Assembly (NCBI GenBank): GCA_019930625.1
Contig: CP082844.1
Location: 3,968,001 to 4,032,000 of the forward strand
Direction: 5' to 3'
Source of the DNA: Nocardia asteroides
Lineage (GTDB): Bacteria > Actinomycetota > Actinomycetes > Mycobacteriales > Mycobacteriaceae
DNA: 64,000 bases
The notes beneath the pieces were generated by a model. That model saw only the letters and a list, made by a program, of their open reading frames with translations, searched no databases and was not told the origin of the DNA. The position numbers were made by a program, and so were the translations under genes. Of the stretch, positions 19,595-27,594 are shown in pieces; position 1 is the first letter of the stretch; every line of letters starts with the position of its first letter.

Positions 19595-19982
19595 CCGTGG
19601 TTTTCGGAAACGTCCCGGCCCGAACCACTTACCGGTTCTGCCTCCGGATGCGTTCATGTCCGAGGCAGCGGACGGATCGATCGACGTCAGCGGCATTCGC
19701 GCGCGTGCGTGCTGACGCGCGGTCGTTCCCAGGGCCTGGTTGTCGCATTCACCTCGCTTCCACCGTTCGCTCGATTTCCGGGCGACTCATGCCCGTCCCG
19801 ACTGCTCTGGTCGGCCATCCGCCATACATGATCGAGCTGGTCCGCAGACTCTCCCATACGGGATCGCACGTGCGATGCGTCCCGCGTCGGCCGGTGGTGC
19901 GCTCCCCGGTGTTCGTCGATGGGCCGCGCGAGGGGCACGCCCCGACCGGGATGACGGCGGTACCGGAGAAGGGAAGGTGTTC
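19595..19982 (+). other. Gene-free stretch before the MATE gene
   Basis: 388 bases. Frames are open here because of GC content, but I see no motif, signal peptide or ribosome site apart from GGGAAGG at 19971-19977 that serves the MATE gene. No strong hairpin is seen. Confidence 0.4.
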
Positions 19983-21380
19983 GTGAACGCGAAAGGTTCC
20001 GGTGCGGAGATCACCGGCCCGGCGTCACGATCGGGCGGGAAGCCGTCGGCCGATGTCGACCGAGCCGCCGCGGCCGGACCCAAGCGCATCTTCGGGCTCG
20101 CGTTGCCCACCCTCGGCGTGCTGGTCGCCGAACCGATCTACCTGCTGTTCGATCTGGCCGTGGTCGGCAGGCTCGGGGCGCTCGCGCTGGCCGGTCTCGC
20201 CGTCGGCGGATTGATTCTGGCGCAGACGAGCTCGCAGCTGACTTTCCTGTCCTACGGCACCACCGCGCGTTCGGCCCGTCGCCACGGCGCGGGTGACCAC
20301 CGGGGCGCCGTCGCCGAAGGCGTGCAGGCCACCTGGCTCGCGGTCGCCGTCGGCGCGGCGATACTGCTACTGGTCCAGGCGTTCGCCGTGCCGGTGACGA
20401 ACGCCATCGCCGGAGGCGGCGACATCGCGCGGGAAGCGCTGGCCTGGGTGCGGATCGCGCTGTTCGGCGTGCCGCTGATCCTGATCTCCATGGCGGGCAA
20501 CGGATGGATGCGCGGCGTCCAGGAGACACGCAGGCCGTTGGCCTACGTGGTCGCCGGACTCGCGGTGTCGGGCATACTCTGCCCGGTGCTGGTGCACGGA
20601 CTGCTCGGCGTGCCGTACCTGGGACTGCCCGGATCCGCCGTCGCGAACGTCGCGGGCCAGGTCGTCACCGCCATCCTGTTCATCCACGCGTTGACTCGCG
20701 AGCGGGTCCCGCTCGCCCCGCAGTGGCCGGTGATGCGAGCCCAGCTCGTGCTCGGCCGCGATCTCATCGCCCGCAGCTTCGCGTTCCAGGCATGTTTCGT
20801 CTCGGCGGCGGCGGTCGCCGCGCGTTTCGGCGCCGCGTCGGTGGCGGCCCACCAGCTGGTCCTGCAACTGTGGAACTTCCTCGCACTCGCCTTGGACGCA
20901 CTGGCCATCGCCGCGCAAACCCTCACCGGCGCGGCTCTGGGCGCGGGTGACGCCCCGGGCGCGCGCGGCATCGCACGGCGGGTCACCCAGTGGTCGGAGA
21001 TCTTCAGCCTCGCGCTCGCCGCCTGTTTCGCGGCAGGCGCGGTGGTCGTCCCGGCGCTGTTCACCGACGACCCGGGCGTGCTCGAGCGCACGCACGTGGT
21101 GTGGTGGTTCTTCGTGGCGCTCATTCCGGTGGCGGGTGTCGTCTTCGCTCTCGACGGCGTCCTGCTCGGTGCGGGTGACGCCGCCTATCTGCGCACCACC
21201 ACGCTCGGGGCGGCGCTGCTGGGTTTCCTGCCCGCCATCTGGTTGTCCCTGGCCTTCGATTGGGGCGTTGCCGGAATCTGGTCCGGCCTCGCCGCGTTCA
21301 TGATGTTGCGGCTGATCGCCGTCGCGTGGCGGGCGTTGTCGGGCCGGTGGGCCCTGGTCGGCGCCGAGGTGCCGAGGTGA
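19983..21380 (+). CDS. MATE family efflux transporter (DinF-like)
   Basis: 465 residues with about 12 hydrophobic helices. IFGLALPTLGVLVAEPIYLLFDLAVVGRLG carries the conserved Pro and Asp of helix 1, and its repeat in the second half includes the segment near ALGAGDAPGARGIARRV. The family exports cationic drugs or oxidised compounds using Na+ or H+. The location after the DHH gene equals dinF (Rv2836c) in M. tuberculosis. GTG 19983 follows GGGAAGG by 5 bases; the frame stays open to 19740 but codes for an implausible Arg-rich leader. Confidence 0.86.
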   Translation: MNAKGSGAEITGPASRSGGKPSADVDRAAAAGPKRIFGLALPTLGVLVAEPIYLLFDLAVVGRLGALALAGLAVGGLILAQTSSQLTFLSYGTTARSARRHGAGDHRGAVAEGVQATWLAVAVGAAILLLVQAFAVPVTNAIAGGGDIAREALAWVRIALFGVPLILISMAGNGWMRGVQETRRPLAYVVAGLAVSGILCPVLVHGLLGVPYLGLPGSAVANVAGQVVTAILFIHALTRERVPLAPQWPVMRAQLVLGRDLIARSFAFQACFVSAAAVAARFGAASVAAHQLVLQLWNFLALALDALAIAAQTLTGAALGAGDAPGARGIARRVTQWSEIFSLALAACFAAGAVVVPALFTDDPGVLERTHVVWWFFVALIPVAGVVFALDGVLLGAGDAAYLRTTTLGAALLGFLPAIWLSLAFDWGVAGIWSGLAAFMMLRLIAVAWRALSGRWALVGAEVPR

Positions 21381-21439
21381 GGTGACACCCGGCTCGGCCG
21401 GTGCGCGGGAATTCCGACGGATGTGCCAAGGTAGGTGTG

Positions 21440-22399
21440 GTGATACCCAAGTTGATGGCGGTGAGCGACATCCATGTCGGGCACCAGGGGAATCGGCCGG
21501 TCGTCGAGCAGATCACGGCGGATTCGCCGGAGGACTGGCTCATCGTGGCCGGCGACGTGGGGGAGAAGACCGAGGACATCCGGTGGGCGCTGGAGCTGCT
21601 GCGCGGCCGGTTCGCCAAGGTGATCTGGGTGCCGGGCAACCACGAGCTGTGGACGACGGCGAAGGATCCCGTGCAGATGTCCGGGGTGGCGCGTTACGAC
21701 TATCTGGTGTCGATGTGCCGCGACCTGGACGTGCTGACGCCGGAGGACCCCTTTCCGGTATGGCAGGGCGCGGGCGCCGAGGAGCACGGTGGATCGATCA
21801 CGCTGGCGCCGATGTTCCTGCTGTACGACTACTCGTTCCTGCCGGAAGGAGCCACCACCAAGGCGGAGGGTCTCGCGATCGCTCGCGAGCGCAACGTGGT
21901 GGCGACCGACGAATTCCTGCTCTCGCCGGAGCCGTATCTGACCAGGGACGCCTGGTGCCACGCCCGCGTGCAGGTGACCAAGCGCAAGCTCGACGCGCTC
22001 GCCCCTGGCACGCCGGTCGTCCTGATCAACCACTTCCCGCTGGTACGGCAGCCGACCGACGTGCTGTTCTACCCGGAGTTCGCGCTGTGGTGCGGCACCG
22101 AACTGACCGCGGACTGGCACACCCGCTACAACGTGGTCTGCTCGGTCTACGGTCACCTGCACATCCCGCGGACCTCGCACTACGACGGCGTCCGGTTCGA
22201 GGAGGTCTCGCTCGGCTACCCGCGCGAGTGGCAGCGTCGTGGCCTGCCCGAGCGACTGCTGCGCCAGATCTTGCCGACGCCGCAATACCCGCCGGGGACG
22301 CTGAACAAGTGGGGCGGCCACTTCCAGGTGACTCCGGAGATGGAAGCCGCCGCCGCGGAAATGCGCAGCAAAGCACAGCAGCGGCGCGGGCTGGCGTAG
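21440..22399 (+). CDS. Metallophosphoesterase
   Basis: 319 residues of the calcineurin-like superfamily. Metal-binding motifs in order: SDIHVG, IVAGDVGEK, VPGNHELW, LINHFPL and YGHLHIP. The substrate is not known. The orthologue Rv2795c sits next to pptT in M. tuberculosis, where it has been reported to hydrolyse phosphopantetheine from acyl-carrier proteins (PptH), opposing PptT; the synteny here supports the same role. GTG 21440 is preferred because VIPKLMAVSDIH begins the conserved part; GTG 21437 is equally possible. Confidence 0.87.
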   Translation: MIPKLMAVSDIHVGHQGNRPVVEQITADSPEDWLIVAGDVGEKTEDIRWALELLRGRFAKVIWVPGNHELWTTAKDPVQMSGVARYDYLVSMCRDLDVLTPEDPFPVWQGAGAEEHGGSITLAPMFLLYDYSFLPEGATTKAEGLAIARERNVVATDEFLLSPEPYLTRDAWCHARVQVTKRKLDALAPGTPVVLINHFPLVRQPTDVLFYPEFALWCGTELTADWHTRYNVVCSVYGHLHIPRTSHYDGVRFEEVSLGYPREWQRRGLPERLLRQILPTPQYPPGTLNKWGGHFQVTPEMEAAAAEMRSKAQQRRGLA

Positions 22400-22545
22400 T
22401 CCTCGCCGACCCATCGTCGGGTGGTAGGCCGGACCCGGCGTACGGGCACCACTGCGGCCGTCGACGCAAGTGCGGTCGAGGCGACCTCGATGATGGGCTG
22501 CCTGCGGGTGGTGAGGCGGCCGGATGGGCAGGCACACGGCGCTGT

Positions 22546-22558
22546 GATACCAGGTATC
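22546..22558. promoter_or_regulatory. Palindrome GATACC-A-GGTATC at the pptT promoter
   Basis: A perfect 13-bp palindrome with a central A lies where the -35 region of the TAGGCT promoter (22569-22574) would be. A repressor bound here would block RNA polymerase. The cognate regulator is unknown. Confidence 0.5.
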
Positions 22559-22568
22559 GCGGCTCGGC

Positions 22569-22574
22569 TAGGCT
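22569..22574 (+). promoter_or_regulatory. Probable -10 box (TAGGCT) of pptT-truB
   Basis: TAGGCT ends 5 bases before GTG 22580 and 8 bases before ATG 22583, without a Shine-Dalgarno, again a leaderless arrangement. Confidence 0.5.
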
Positions 22575-22582
22575 CTGCGGTG

Positions 22583-23251
22583 ATGATCGAGAACATTCTG
22601 CCCGCCGGTGTGGCCACGGCCGAGTTGCTGGCGTACCCGGAGGATCTGAAGCCGCATCCGGCGGAAGAGCATCTCATCGCCAAGTCGGTGGAGAAGCGTC
22701 GCCGGGATTTCATCGGCGCGCGTCACTGCGCCCGGCTGGCGCTGGCGCAGCTCGGTGAGCAGCCGGTCGCGATCGGCAAGGGAGAGCGCGGCGCTCCGGT
22801 GTGGCCGCGCGGGATCGTCGGCAGCTTGACTCACTGCGACGGTTACCAGGCTGCCGCGCTGGGCCACAAGTTGCGGTTCCGTTCCATCGGCATCGACGCC
22901 GAGCCGCATGCCACGCTGCCCGACGGCGTACTGGACTCGGTCAGCTTGCCGCAGGAGCGGGAGTGGCTGAAGACCACCGATTCCGAGCTGCACCTGGACC
23001 GGTTGCTGTTCTGCGCCAAAGAGGCCACGTACAAGGCGTGGTTCCCGCTGACCGTGCGCTGGCTGGGGTTCGAAGAGGCGCACATCATGTTCGAGATCGA
23101 GGACAGCACCGCCGATTCCGGGCACGGCAGCTTCCACACCGAGTTGCTCGTGCCGGGACAGACCACCGACGGCGGCGCGCCACTGGTCTCGTTCGACGGC
23201 CGTTGGCTGATCACCGACGGGTACATCCTCACCGCGATCGCGCACGTCTGA
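22583..23251 (+). CDS. pptT: 4'-phosphopantetheinyl transferase PptT
   Basis: 222 residues of the Sfp/EntD type. The Mg2+/CoA motif appears as GIDAEPH and the second as FCAKEATYKAW (W/F-S/C-x-K-E-x-x-x-K). The N-terminal ILPAGVATAELL and RRRDFIGARHCAR are typical of the mycobacterial enzyme. It transfers phosphopantetheine from CoA to carrier-protein domains of polyketide, mycolate and siderophore synthases, and is essential in M. tuberculosis. Its stop overlaps the truB start by one base (TGATG). The adjacent phosphoesterase may be its functional antagonist. Confidence 0.93.
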   Translation: MIENILPAGVATAELLAYPEDLKPHPAEEHLIAKSVEKRRRDFIGARHCARLALAQLGEQPVAIGKGERGAPVWPRGIVGSLTHCDGYQAAALGHKLRFRSIGIDAEPHATLPDGVLDSVSLPQEREWLKTTDSELHLDRLLFCAKEATYKAWFPLTVRWLGFEEAHIMFEIEDSTADSGHGSFHTELLVPGQTTDGGAPLVSFDGRWLITDGYILTAIAHV

Positions 23252-24150
23252 TGGACGGACTCGGCGGACTGCTCGTCATCGACAAGGACGGTGGCTGGAC
23301 CAGCCACGACGTCGTCGCGAAATGCCGGAAACTGCTGCGTACGAAGAAGATCGGCCATGCGGGCACGCTCGATCCGATGGCCACCGGTGTGCTGGTGCTC
23401 GGCGTGGAGCGCGCGACCAAACTACTCGGCTTGCTCACCCTGACGACCAAGGCGTACACCGCGACCATCCGGCTCGGTCAGGCGACCACCACCGACGACG
23501 CCGAGGGCGAAGTGCTGGCCACGACTTCTGCCCGTCACCTCACCGACGCCGACATCGCCGCCCGTACAGTCGAACTGACCGGGGACATAGACCAGGTCCC
23601 GGCCACTGTGAGCGCTATCAAGGTGGACGGTGAGCGCGCCTACGCCCGCCACCGCGCGGGTGAAGACGTGCGGTTGGCCGCCCGGCCGGTCACGGTGTCG
23701 CGCTTCGACGTGCTCGCCCGCCGCGACATCGGCGATTTCGTCGATCTCGACGCGGTGGTCGAGTGCTCCTCGGGCACCTACGTGCGGGCGCTGGCCAGAG
23801 ACCTGGGCGCCGCGCTCGGCGTCGGCGGCCACTTGACCGCGTTGCGGCGCACCAGGGTCGGTCCGTTCACCCTCGAACACGCCCGCACCCTGGACGACTT
23901 GGCCGCCGCCGCGGAGTCGGGCGCGCCTCCGCTGAGCCTCGACATGGATCAAGCGGTGCGCACCGCCTTCCCGCACCGTGACATCGATGCCACCCAAGCC
24001 GACGACCTGCGCAACGGTCGCTGGCTCGAACCCGCCGGGATATCCGGCGTCTACGCCGCCATCGACCCGGAGGGCCGCGCGATCGCGCTGCTGCAAGAAA
24101 GCGGCAAGCGAGCCGCGTCGGTCATGGTCGTGCGCCCGGCCAACTTGTAG
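23251..24150 (+). CDS. truB: tRNA pseudouridine-55 synthase
   Basis: 299 residues. Catalytic Asp41 is in GHAGTLDPMATGVL, and the family motifs KAYTATIRLG, PPxxSA-like PATVSAIKVDGERAYARHRAGE and CSSGTYVRALARDLG follow. A C-terminal PUA-like/TruB_C domain starts near residue 215. It makes pseudouridine 55 in the T-loop of all elongator tRNAs. The ATG overlaps the pptT stop codon by one base, so the two are translationally coupled. Confidence 0.95.
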   Translation: MDGLGGLLVIDKDGGWTSHDVVAKCRKLLRTKKIGHAGTLDPMATGVLVLGVERATKLLGLLTLTTKAYTATIRLGQATTTDDAEGEVLATTSARHLTDADIAARTVELTGDIDQVPATVSAIKVDGERAYARHRAGEDVRLAARPVTVSRFDVLARRDIGDFVDLDAVVECSSGTYVRALARDLGAALGVGGHLTALRRTRVGPFTLEHARTLDDLAAAAESGAPPLSLDMDQAVRTAFPHRDIDATQADDLRNGRWLEPAGISGVYAAIDPEGRAIALLQESGKRAASVMVVRPANL

Positions 24151-24152
24151 GG

Positions 24153-24380
24153 GTCGACCTGCAAGTTCGCGAGCAGCGATATTTTGCCGCGTTCAAGGTC
24201 TTCGACGTCAACGGTGACGGCCGCATCTGCGTCGATGAACTCGAATCGCTCATCCGCCACTGCGGTGCGGGCCGGATCGATGAACCGGCGGATGCTTTGC
24301 TTGCCGCCGCCGACCGGGACGGCGACGGCTATCTCTCGTTGCCGGAATTCCGCGCGGCGTTGGGCTTTTTGTCCCGGTGG
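24153..24380 (+). pseudogene. EF-hand protein remnant without a start codon
   Basis: Directly after truB one frame (first base at positions divisible by 3) encodes two canonical 12-residue calcium loops. The first is DVNGDGRICVDE (24204-24239) and the second DRDGDGYLSLPE (24312-24347). Each is preceded by a proper helix (RYFAAFKVF and ADALLAAA). This matches a four-helix paired EF-hand protein of about 70 residues. There is no ATG, GTG or TTG in frame before the first loop, and no stop follows: the frame runs on antisense to the GntR gene. So it looks like a decayed or frame-broken gene. Confidence 0.6.
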
Positions 24381-24390
24381 CGCCCCGCGG

Positions 24391-25056
24391 TCAGGAGTCG
24401 ATCTGGTGGCGGAGGCGATCGACGGCGTCGTCCATGTGCTCGACGAGCAGGGCGCGGACCCGAGCGGGTTCGGCCGTGGCGATCGCTTCGCGCAGGTCGA
24501 CGTGCTCGCGGGCCTGCTCCCGCAGGTCGGGGTAGGTGGTCTGCAGGGCGCCCAGGCACATCCGCGTCTCGATCAGCAGGGTGCGGGCCGCGCGCACCAG
24601 GCGCGGGCTGGCCGCGCTCTCCACCAGTGCCTCGTGAAATGCCTGGTCGGCGTCCGAGACCCCCACCGCGTCACCGCGTTCGGCGGCCGCGACCATGTCC
24701 TCCACACTGGGCCCGAGCGCCTCGAAGGCGATCGGGCGGCGACCGTCCAGGATCAACTCCAGCGCGCCGCCCTCCAGCGCCGCCCTGGCGCGGTAGATGT
24801 CGACGACGTCGTCGAGGCTCAGTTCGATGACGAAAATGCCGCGGTGACGGATGCTGTGCAGCAGGCCCTCGGACACCAGGCGTTGCATCGCCTCGCGCAC
24901 CGGCCCGCGCGAGACCGCGAACCGCGCGGCGAGATCGGCTTCGCCGAGCTGGGACCCGGGCGCGAGACTGCCGCGCATGATCGCCTCGCGGAGCCGGTCG
25001 GCGATCATCTCCGCGGTCGACTGCCGGTTCACCGGCTCGAAATCAACGACGGACAT
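24391..25056 (-). CDS. GntR family regulator, FadR subfamily (FCD domain)
   Basis: 221 residues. A winged helix-turn-helix spans about residues 12-75, with LREAIMRGSLAPGSQLGEADLAARFAVSRGPVREAMQRL typical of GntR. The FCD ligand domain (about 80-215) carries a probable metal site formed by D137, H141, H185 and H207. Such proteins usually sense an organic acid and repress catabolic operons. It is the last gene of a three-gene operon with two maleate-isomerase-like genes and overlaps the preceding one by 14 bases. Two identical-type palindromes (26578-26589 and 30899-30910) fit the TTGTNNACAA pattern of FadR-type operators and are its likely targets. Confidence 0.9.
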   Translation of the reverse strand: MSVVDFEPVNRQSTAEMIADRLREAIMRGSLAPGSQLGEADLAARFAVSRGPVREAMQRLVSEGLLHSIRHRGIFVIELSLDDVVDIYRARAALEGGALELILDGRRPIAFEALGPSVEDMVAAAERGDAVGVSDADQAFHEALVESAASPRLVRAARTLLIETRMCLGALQTTYPDLREQAREHVDLREAIATAEPARVRALLVEHMDDAVDRLRHQIDS

Positions 25057-25774
25057 CGGTCTGCCGTTCCGCGAACAGGGTGCCGAGTCCGGGAACGACC
25101 GGCTCGGCGCCGGCCAGCCGCAGACCCGCCCAGACCGTCACCTGATTGGCCGTCAGCACCGGTTTGCCCAGCGTAGCCTCCAGCTCCGGCAGCACCGCCA
25201 GGGTGTGCATCGCGGTGTCGGGGATGAGCAGCGCCTCCGCGTCGGGATGGTCGTTGTCCACAGCCAGCCGCAGCACTCGAGCCGGGGTGAGGGTGCCCAC
25301 CTCGGCGGCGGTGTCGATTCCCGCACTGGACATCGAGACGACGTCGATGCCCGCGTCGGCGAGGAAATCCACGAACAGCCGAGCGACCTCGTCAGGATAG
25401 CTCGCGGCGACCGCGACGGTACGCAGTCCGAGCGCGTGCGCGGCGTCGGCGAACGCGATGCTGGTGCTGGTCGCAGGCACGCCTGCGACCTCCCCCAAAG
25501 CGCGCGCTTGGTCGCGTGCGCCGACGGGGCCGTAGACGAAACTGCCCGAGGTGCAGGCCCAGACGATCGCGTCGGGGCGGTGGGGGGCCAGCAGGGACGC
25601 GCCGAGTCGCAATTTCTCCGGACTGCCGAGCTCCAGCAGTTCGGGGACGGCGTGCAGATCGGTGCCGTAGATGTGAGCTACCGGAAGGTGCGCGCCGAGC
25701 GCCGCCGCCGCGAGCGGATAATCGTCCTCCGCCGCGTGATCGGGATAGATGAAGCCGACGGTTGGTGCGTGCAT
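25043..25774 (-). CDS. Maleate isomerase / Asp-Glu racemase-like protein lacking one catalytic Cys
   Basis: 243 residues of the Asp/Glu/hydantoin racemase superfamily, closest in pattern to maleate cis-trans isomerase and arylmalonate decarboxylase. The first Cys is present (C74 in WACTSGSFVYG), but the second, expected in the C-terminal half, is replaced by D186-T187 (LLIPDTAMHT). The paralogue upstream keeps both Cys. Arylmalonate decarboxylases also use a single Cys, but the C-terminal one. The role may be decarboxylation, isomerisation or a non-catalytic subunit. It starts 15 bases after the paralogue and overlaps gntR. Confidence 0.78.
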   Translation of the reverse strand: MHAPTVGFIYPDHAAEDDYPLAAAALGAHLPVAHIYGTDLHAVPELLELGSPEKLRLGASLLAPHRPDAIVWACTSGSFVYGPVGARDQARALGEVAGVPATSTSIAFADAAHALGLRTVAVAASYPDEVARLFVDFLADAGIDVVSMSSAGIDTAAEVGTLTPARVLRLAVDNDHPDAEALLIPDTAMHTLAVLPELEATLGKPVLTANQVTVWAGLRLAGAEPVVPGLGTLFAERQTDVRR

Positions 25775-25789
25775 GCGATGTTCTTTCCT

Positions 25790-26530
25790 TCAGAAGACGT
25801 TGAGCAGCCACTTGCCGGGGCCCATCATCGGCAGCTTCATCCGGCCGAGACATGCCCACATGGTGAGCTGGTTGGCGGTGAGCACCGGCTTGCCGAGAGC
25901 CTTTTCCAGCGGTTCGATCACGTCGTAGGTCGGCAAGTTGGTACAGCTGACGAAGACGGCCTGGGCCTCGGGATCGTCGGCGCCGACGATGCGTTCGGCG
26001 ATCGTGCGGTAGCTGACCTTCCATATGCCGCCGCCGAGCCCGAGGTGGTCGGAGCGCACCACCGAACACCCGGCTTCGCCGAGGAACTCGTGCAGCCGGT
26101 GGGTGAGGATCTCGTCATAAGGGGTGAGCACGGAGATGCGGTTGAGGTCCAGGTGGCGGATCGCTTCGAGCAACGCTCCCGAGGTGGTGACCGCGTCCTG
26201 CGCCCCCGCCTGGCAGATGGTCTCGCGCAACGACTTCTCGTAGGCGAGGCCTTTGATGAAGCTGCCCGACGTGCACAGATACGCCACCACCTCGGGCTCC
26301 ACGTGCAGCACGTTGCGGGTGGCCGCGGTGAGGTGCGCGGCGTCGGACACCAGTTCGGCCATCTCCAGCGACACCGGGACCGGCTCGTAGGGGGTGCGGG
26401 CGAGGTGCAGGCTCACCTCCAAGGGCGCCCAGCGCCAGAGCTCTCGTTCGAGGGCGAGATCGAACGGTGCGATGATCCCGATACCCCGTTGGGCAACGGG
26501 CCCCTCGAGGTCGGGAAAGCTCAAATCCAC
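25790..26530 (-). CDS. Maleate cis-trans isomerase-like protein with both catalytic Cys
   Basis: 246 residues. The two Cys of the maleate isomerase mechanism are in place: C86 in YLCTSGSFIKG and C196 in VSCTNLPTY. The C-terminal segment LEKALGKPVLTANQLTMWA is typical of the family. The likely reaction is cis-trans isomerisation of maleate or a substituted maleate, or a related racemisation. GTG 26530 follows GAGAGGGG by 6 bases; the frame is open to 26602 but the extra residues are not conserved. First gene of the operon with the single-Cys paralogue and gntR, divergent from the hydroxyacid dehydrogenase gene. Confidence 0.8.
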   Translation of the reverse strand: MDLSFPDLEGPVAQRGIGIIAPFDLALERELWRWAPLEVSLHLARTPYEPVPVSLEMAELVSDAAHLTAATRNVLHVEPEVVAYLCTSGSFIKGLAYEKSLRETICQAGAQDAVTTSGALLEAIRHLDLNRISVLTPYDEILTHRLHEFLGEAGCSVVRSDHLGLGGGIWKVSYRTIAERIVGADDPEAQAVFVSCTNLPTYDVIEPLEKALGKPVLTANQLTMWACLGRMKLPMMGPGKWLLNVF

Positions 26531-26577
26531 TACGGCCCCTCTCGCGCTCAGCCGGGACGACCTCCGAACACGATCGG

Positions 26578-26589
26578 ATTGTTGACAAT
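26578..26589. promoter_or_regulatory. GntR-type operator ATTGT-TG-ACAAT
   Basis: A perfect palindrome of two ATTGT/ACAAT half-sites with a 2-base spacer sits in the 86-base divergent gap. It overlaps the TTGACA -35 element of the plus-strand promoter. The same element recurs at 30899-30910. The pattern agrees with known FadR-family sites (TTGTNNACAA core). Confidence 0.7.
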
Positions 26590-26610
26590 CATACGATGCC
26601 ATCTTAGTGT
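26582..26610 (+). promoter_or_regulatory. Promoter of the hydroxyacid dehydrogenase-amidase operon
   Basis: TTGACA (26582-26587), a 17-base spacer and TAGTGT (26605-26610) make a near-consensus housekeeping promoter. The -10 ends 6 bases before the GTG at 26617, so the transcript is probably leaderless. The operator overlaps the -35. Confidence 0.7.
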
Positions 26611-26616
26611 GTCAAT

Positions 26617-27582
26617 GTGGAACAGGGCCCGATTGTCGCCGTCCTGCACAGTGACAGTGTGCCCGACGCCGAAGGAATGGACCGGGTAGCCGATCGCGCC
26701 ACCATTCGTTACACCGAGGCGTCCGGGTTGGCAGGCGCCCTGCGCGGAGCGGAGATCCTGTTCGTCTACGACTTTCGCACGCGAGCGCTGCCCGGCGCGT
26801 GGCACGCCGCCGACCGATTGCGGTGGGCGCACATGGGATCGACGGGCGTCGACCCGGCGATGTTCCCCGAGCTGCGCGCGAGTGACGTGGTGGTGACCAA
26901 TACCCGGGGCGTCTTCGACGCCGCGATCGCCGAATACGTGCTCGGACAGATTCTCGGTTTCGCCAAGGACCTGTCCGGCTCGCTGCTGCTGCAGCAGCGG
27001 CACGAGTGGCGTCATCGGGAATCCGAGCGTGTCGCGGGGGCGACCGCGCTGATCGTCGGCACCGGCTCGATCGGACGCCATATCGCCCGGTTGCTGCGCG
27101 CGGTCGGGATGACGGTGCGCGCGGTGGGCAGACGGGAACGCGCGTCTGATCCCGATTTCGGCGATGTCACCACCGACCTGCACGCCGGACTGGCCTGCGC
27201 CGATTACGTCGTCGCAATCGCACCGCTCACCGAGCAGACCAGGAACATGTTCGACGCCGCCGCGTTCGCCGCGATGAAACCGCACGCCAGGTTTGTCAAC
27301 GTCGGCCGTGGGGAACTCGTTGTGACCGACGACCTCGTCGCCGCGCTGCGCACCGGATCGATCGCCGCCGCGGCGCTCGATGTGGTGGACCCCGAGCCGC
27401 TCCCCGCCGATCACCCGCTGTGGGAACTGCCGAATGTCCGGATCACCCCGCACAACTCTGGTGACTTCATCGGATGGCGCACCGAGATCGTCAACGCGTT
27501 CACCGAGAACTTCGACAACTGGATCGCCGGACGTCCGCTGGACAACGTGGTCGACAAAAGGCTGGGGTACGTGCCCGGCTGA
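26617..27582 (+). CDS. D-2-hydroxyacid dehydrogenase (NAD-dependent)
   Basis: 321 residues. The NAD-binding Rossmann motif is VGTGSIGRHIARLL, and the typical active-site segments are VNVGRGELVVTDDL, LDVVDPEPLPADHPLWELPNV and TPHNSG, where the usual His before the Gly-rich end is present. It would interconvert a D-2-hydroxy acid and a 2-oxo acid. GTG 26617 lies 6 bases after a -10 box and has no ribosome site. The amidase gene follows after 12 bases, so the two form an operon divergent from the maleate-isomerase-like genes. Confidence 0.86.
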   Translation: MEQGPIVAVLHSDSVPDAEGMDRVADRATIRYTEASGLAGALRGAEILFVYDFRTRALPGAWHAADRLRWAHMGSTGVDPAMFPELRASDVVVTNTRGVFDAAIAEYVLGQILGFAKDLSGSLLLQQRHEWRHRESERVAGATALIVGTGSIGRHIARLLRAVGMTVRAVGRRERASDPDFGDVTTDLHAGLACADYVVAIAPLTEQTRNMFDAAAFAAMKPHARFVNVGRGELVVTDDLVAALRTGSIAAAALDVVDPEPLPADHPLWELPNVRITPHNSGDFIGWRTEIVNAFTENFDNWIAGRPLDNVVDKRLGYVPG

Positions 27583-27594
27583 AGGAGCCCATCC

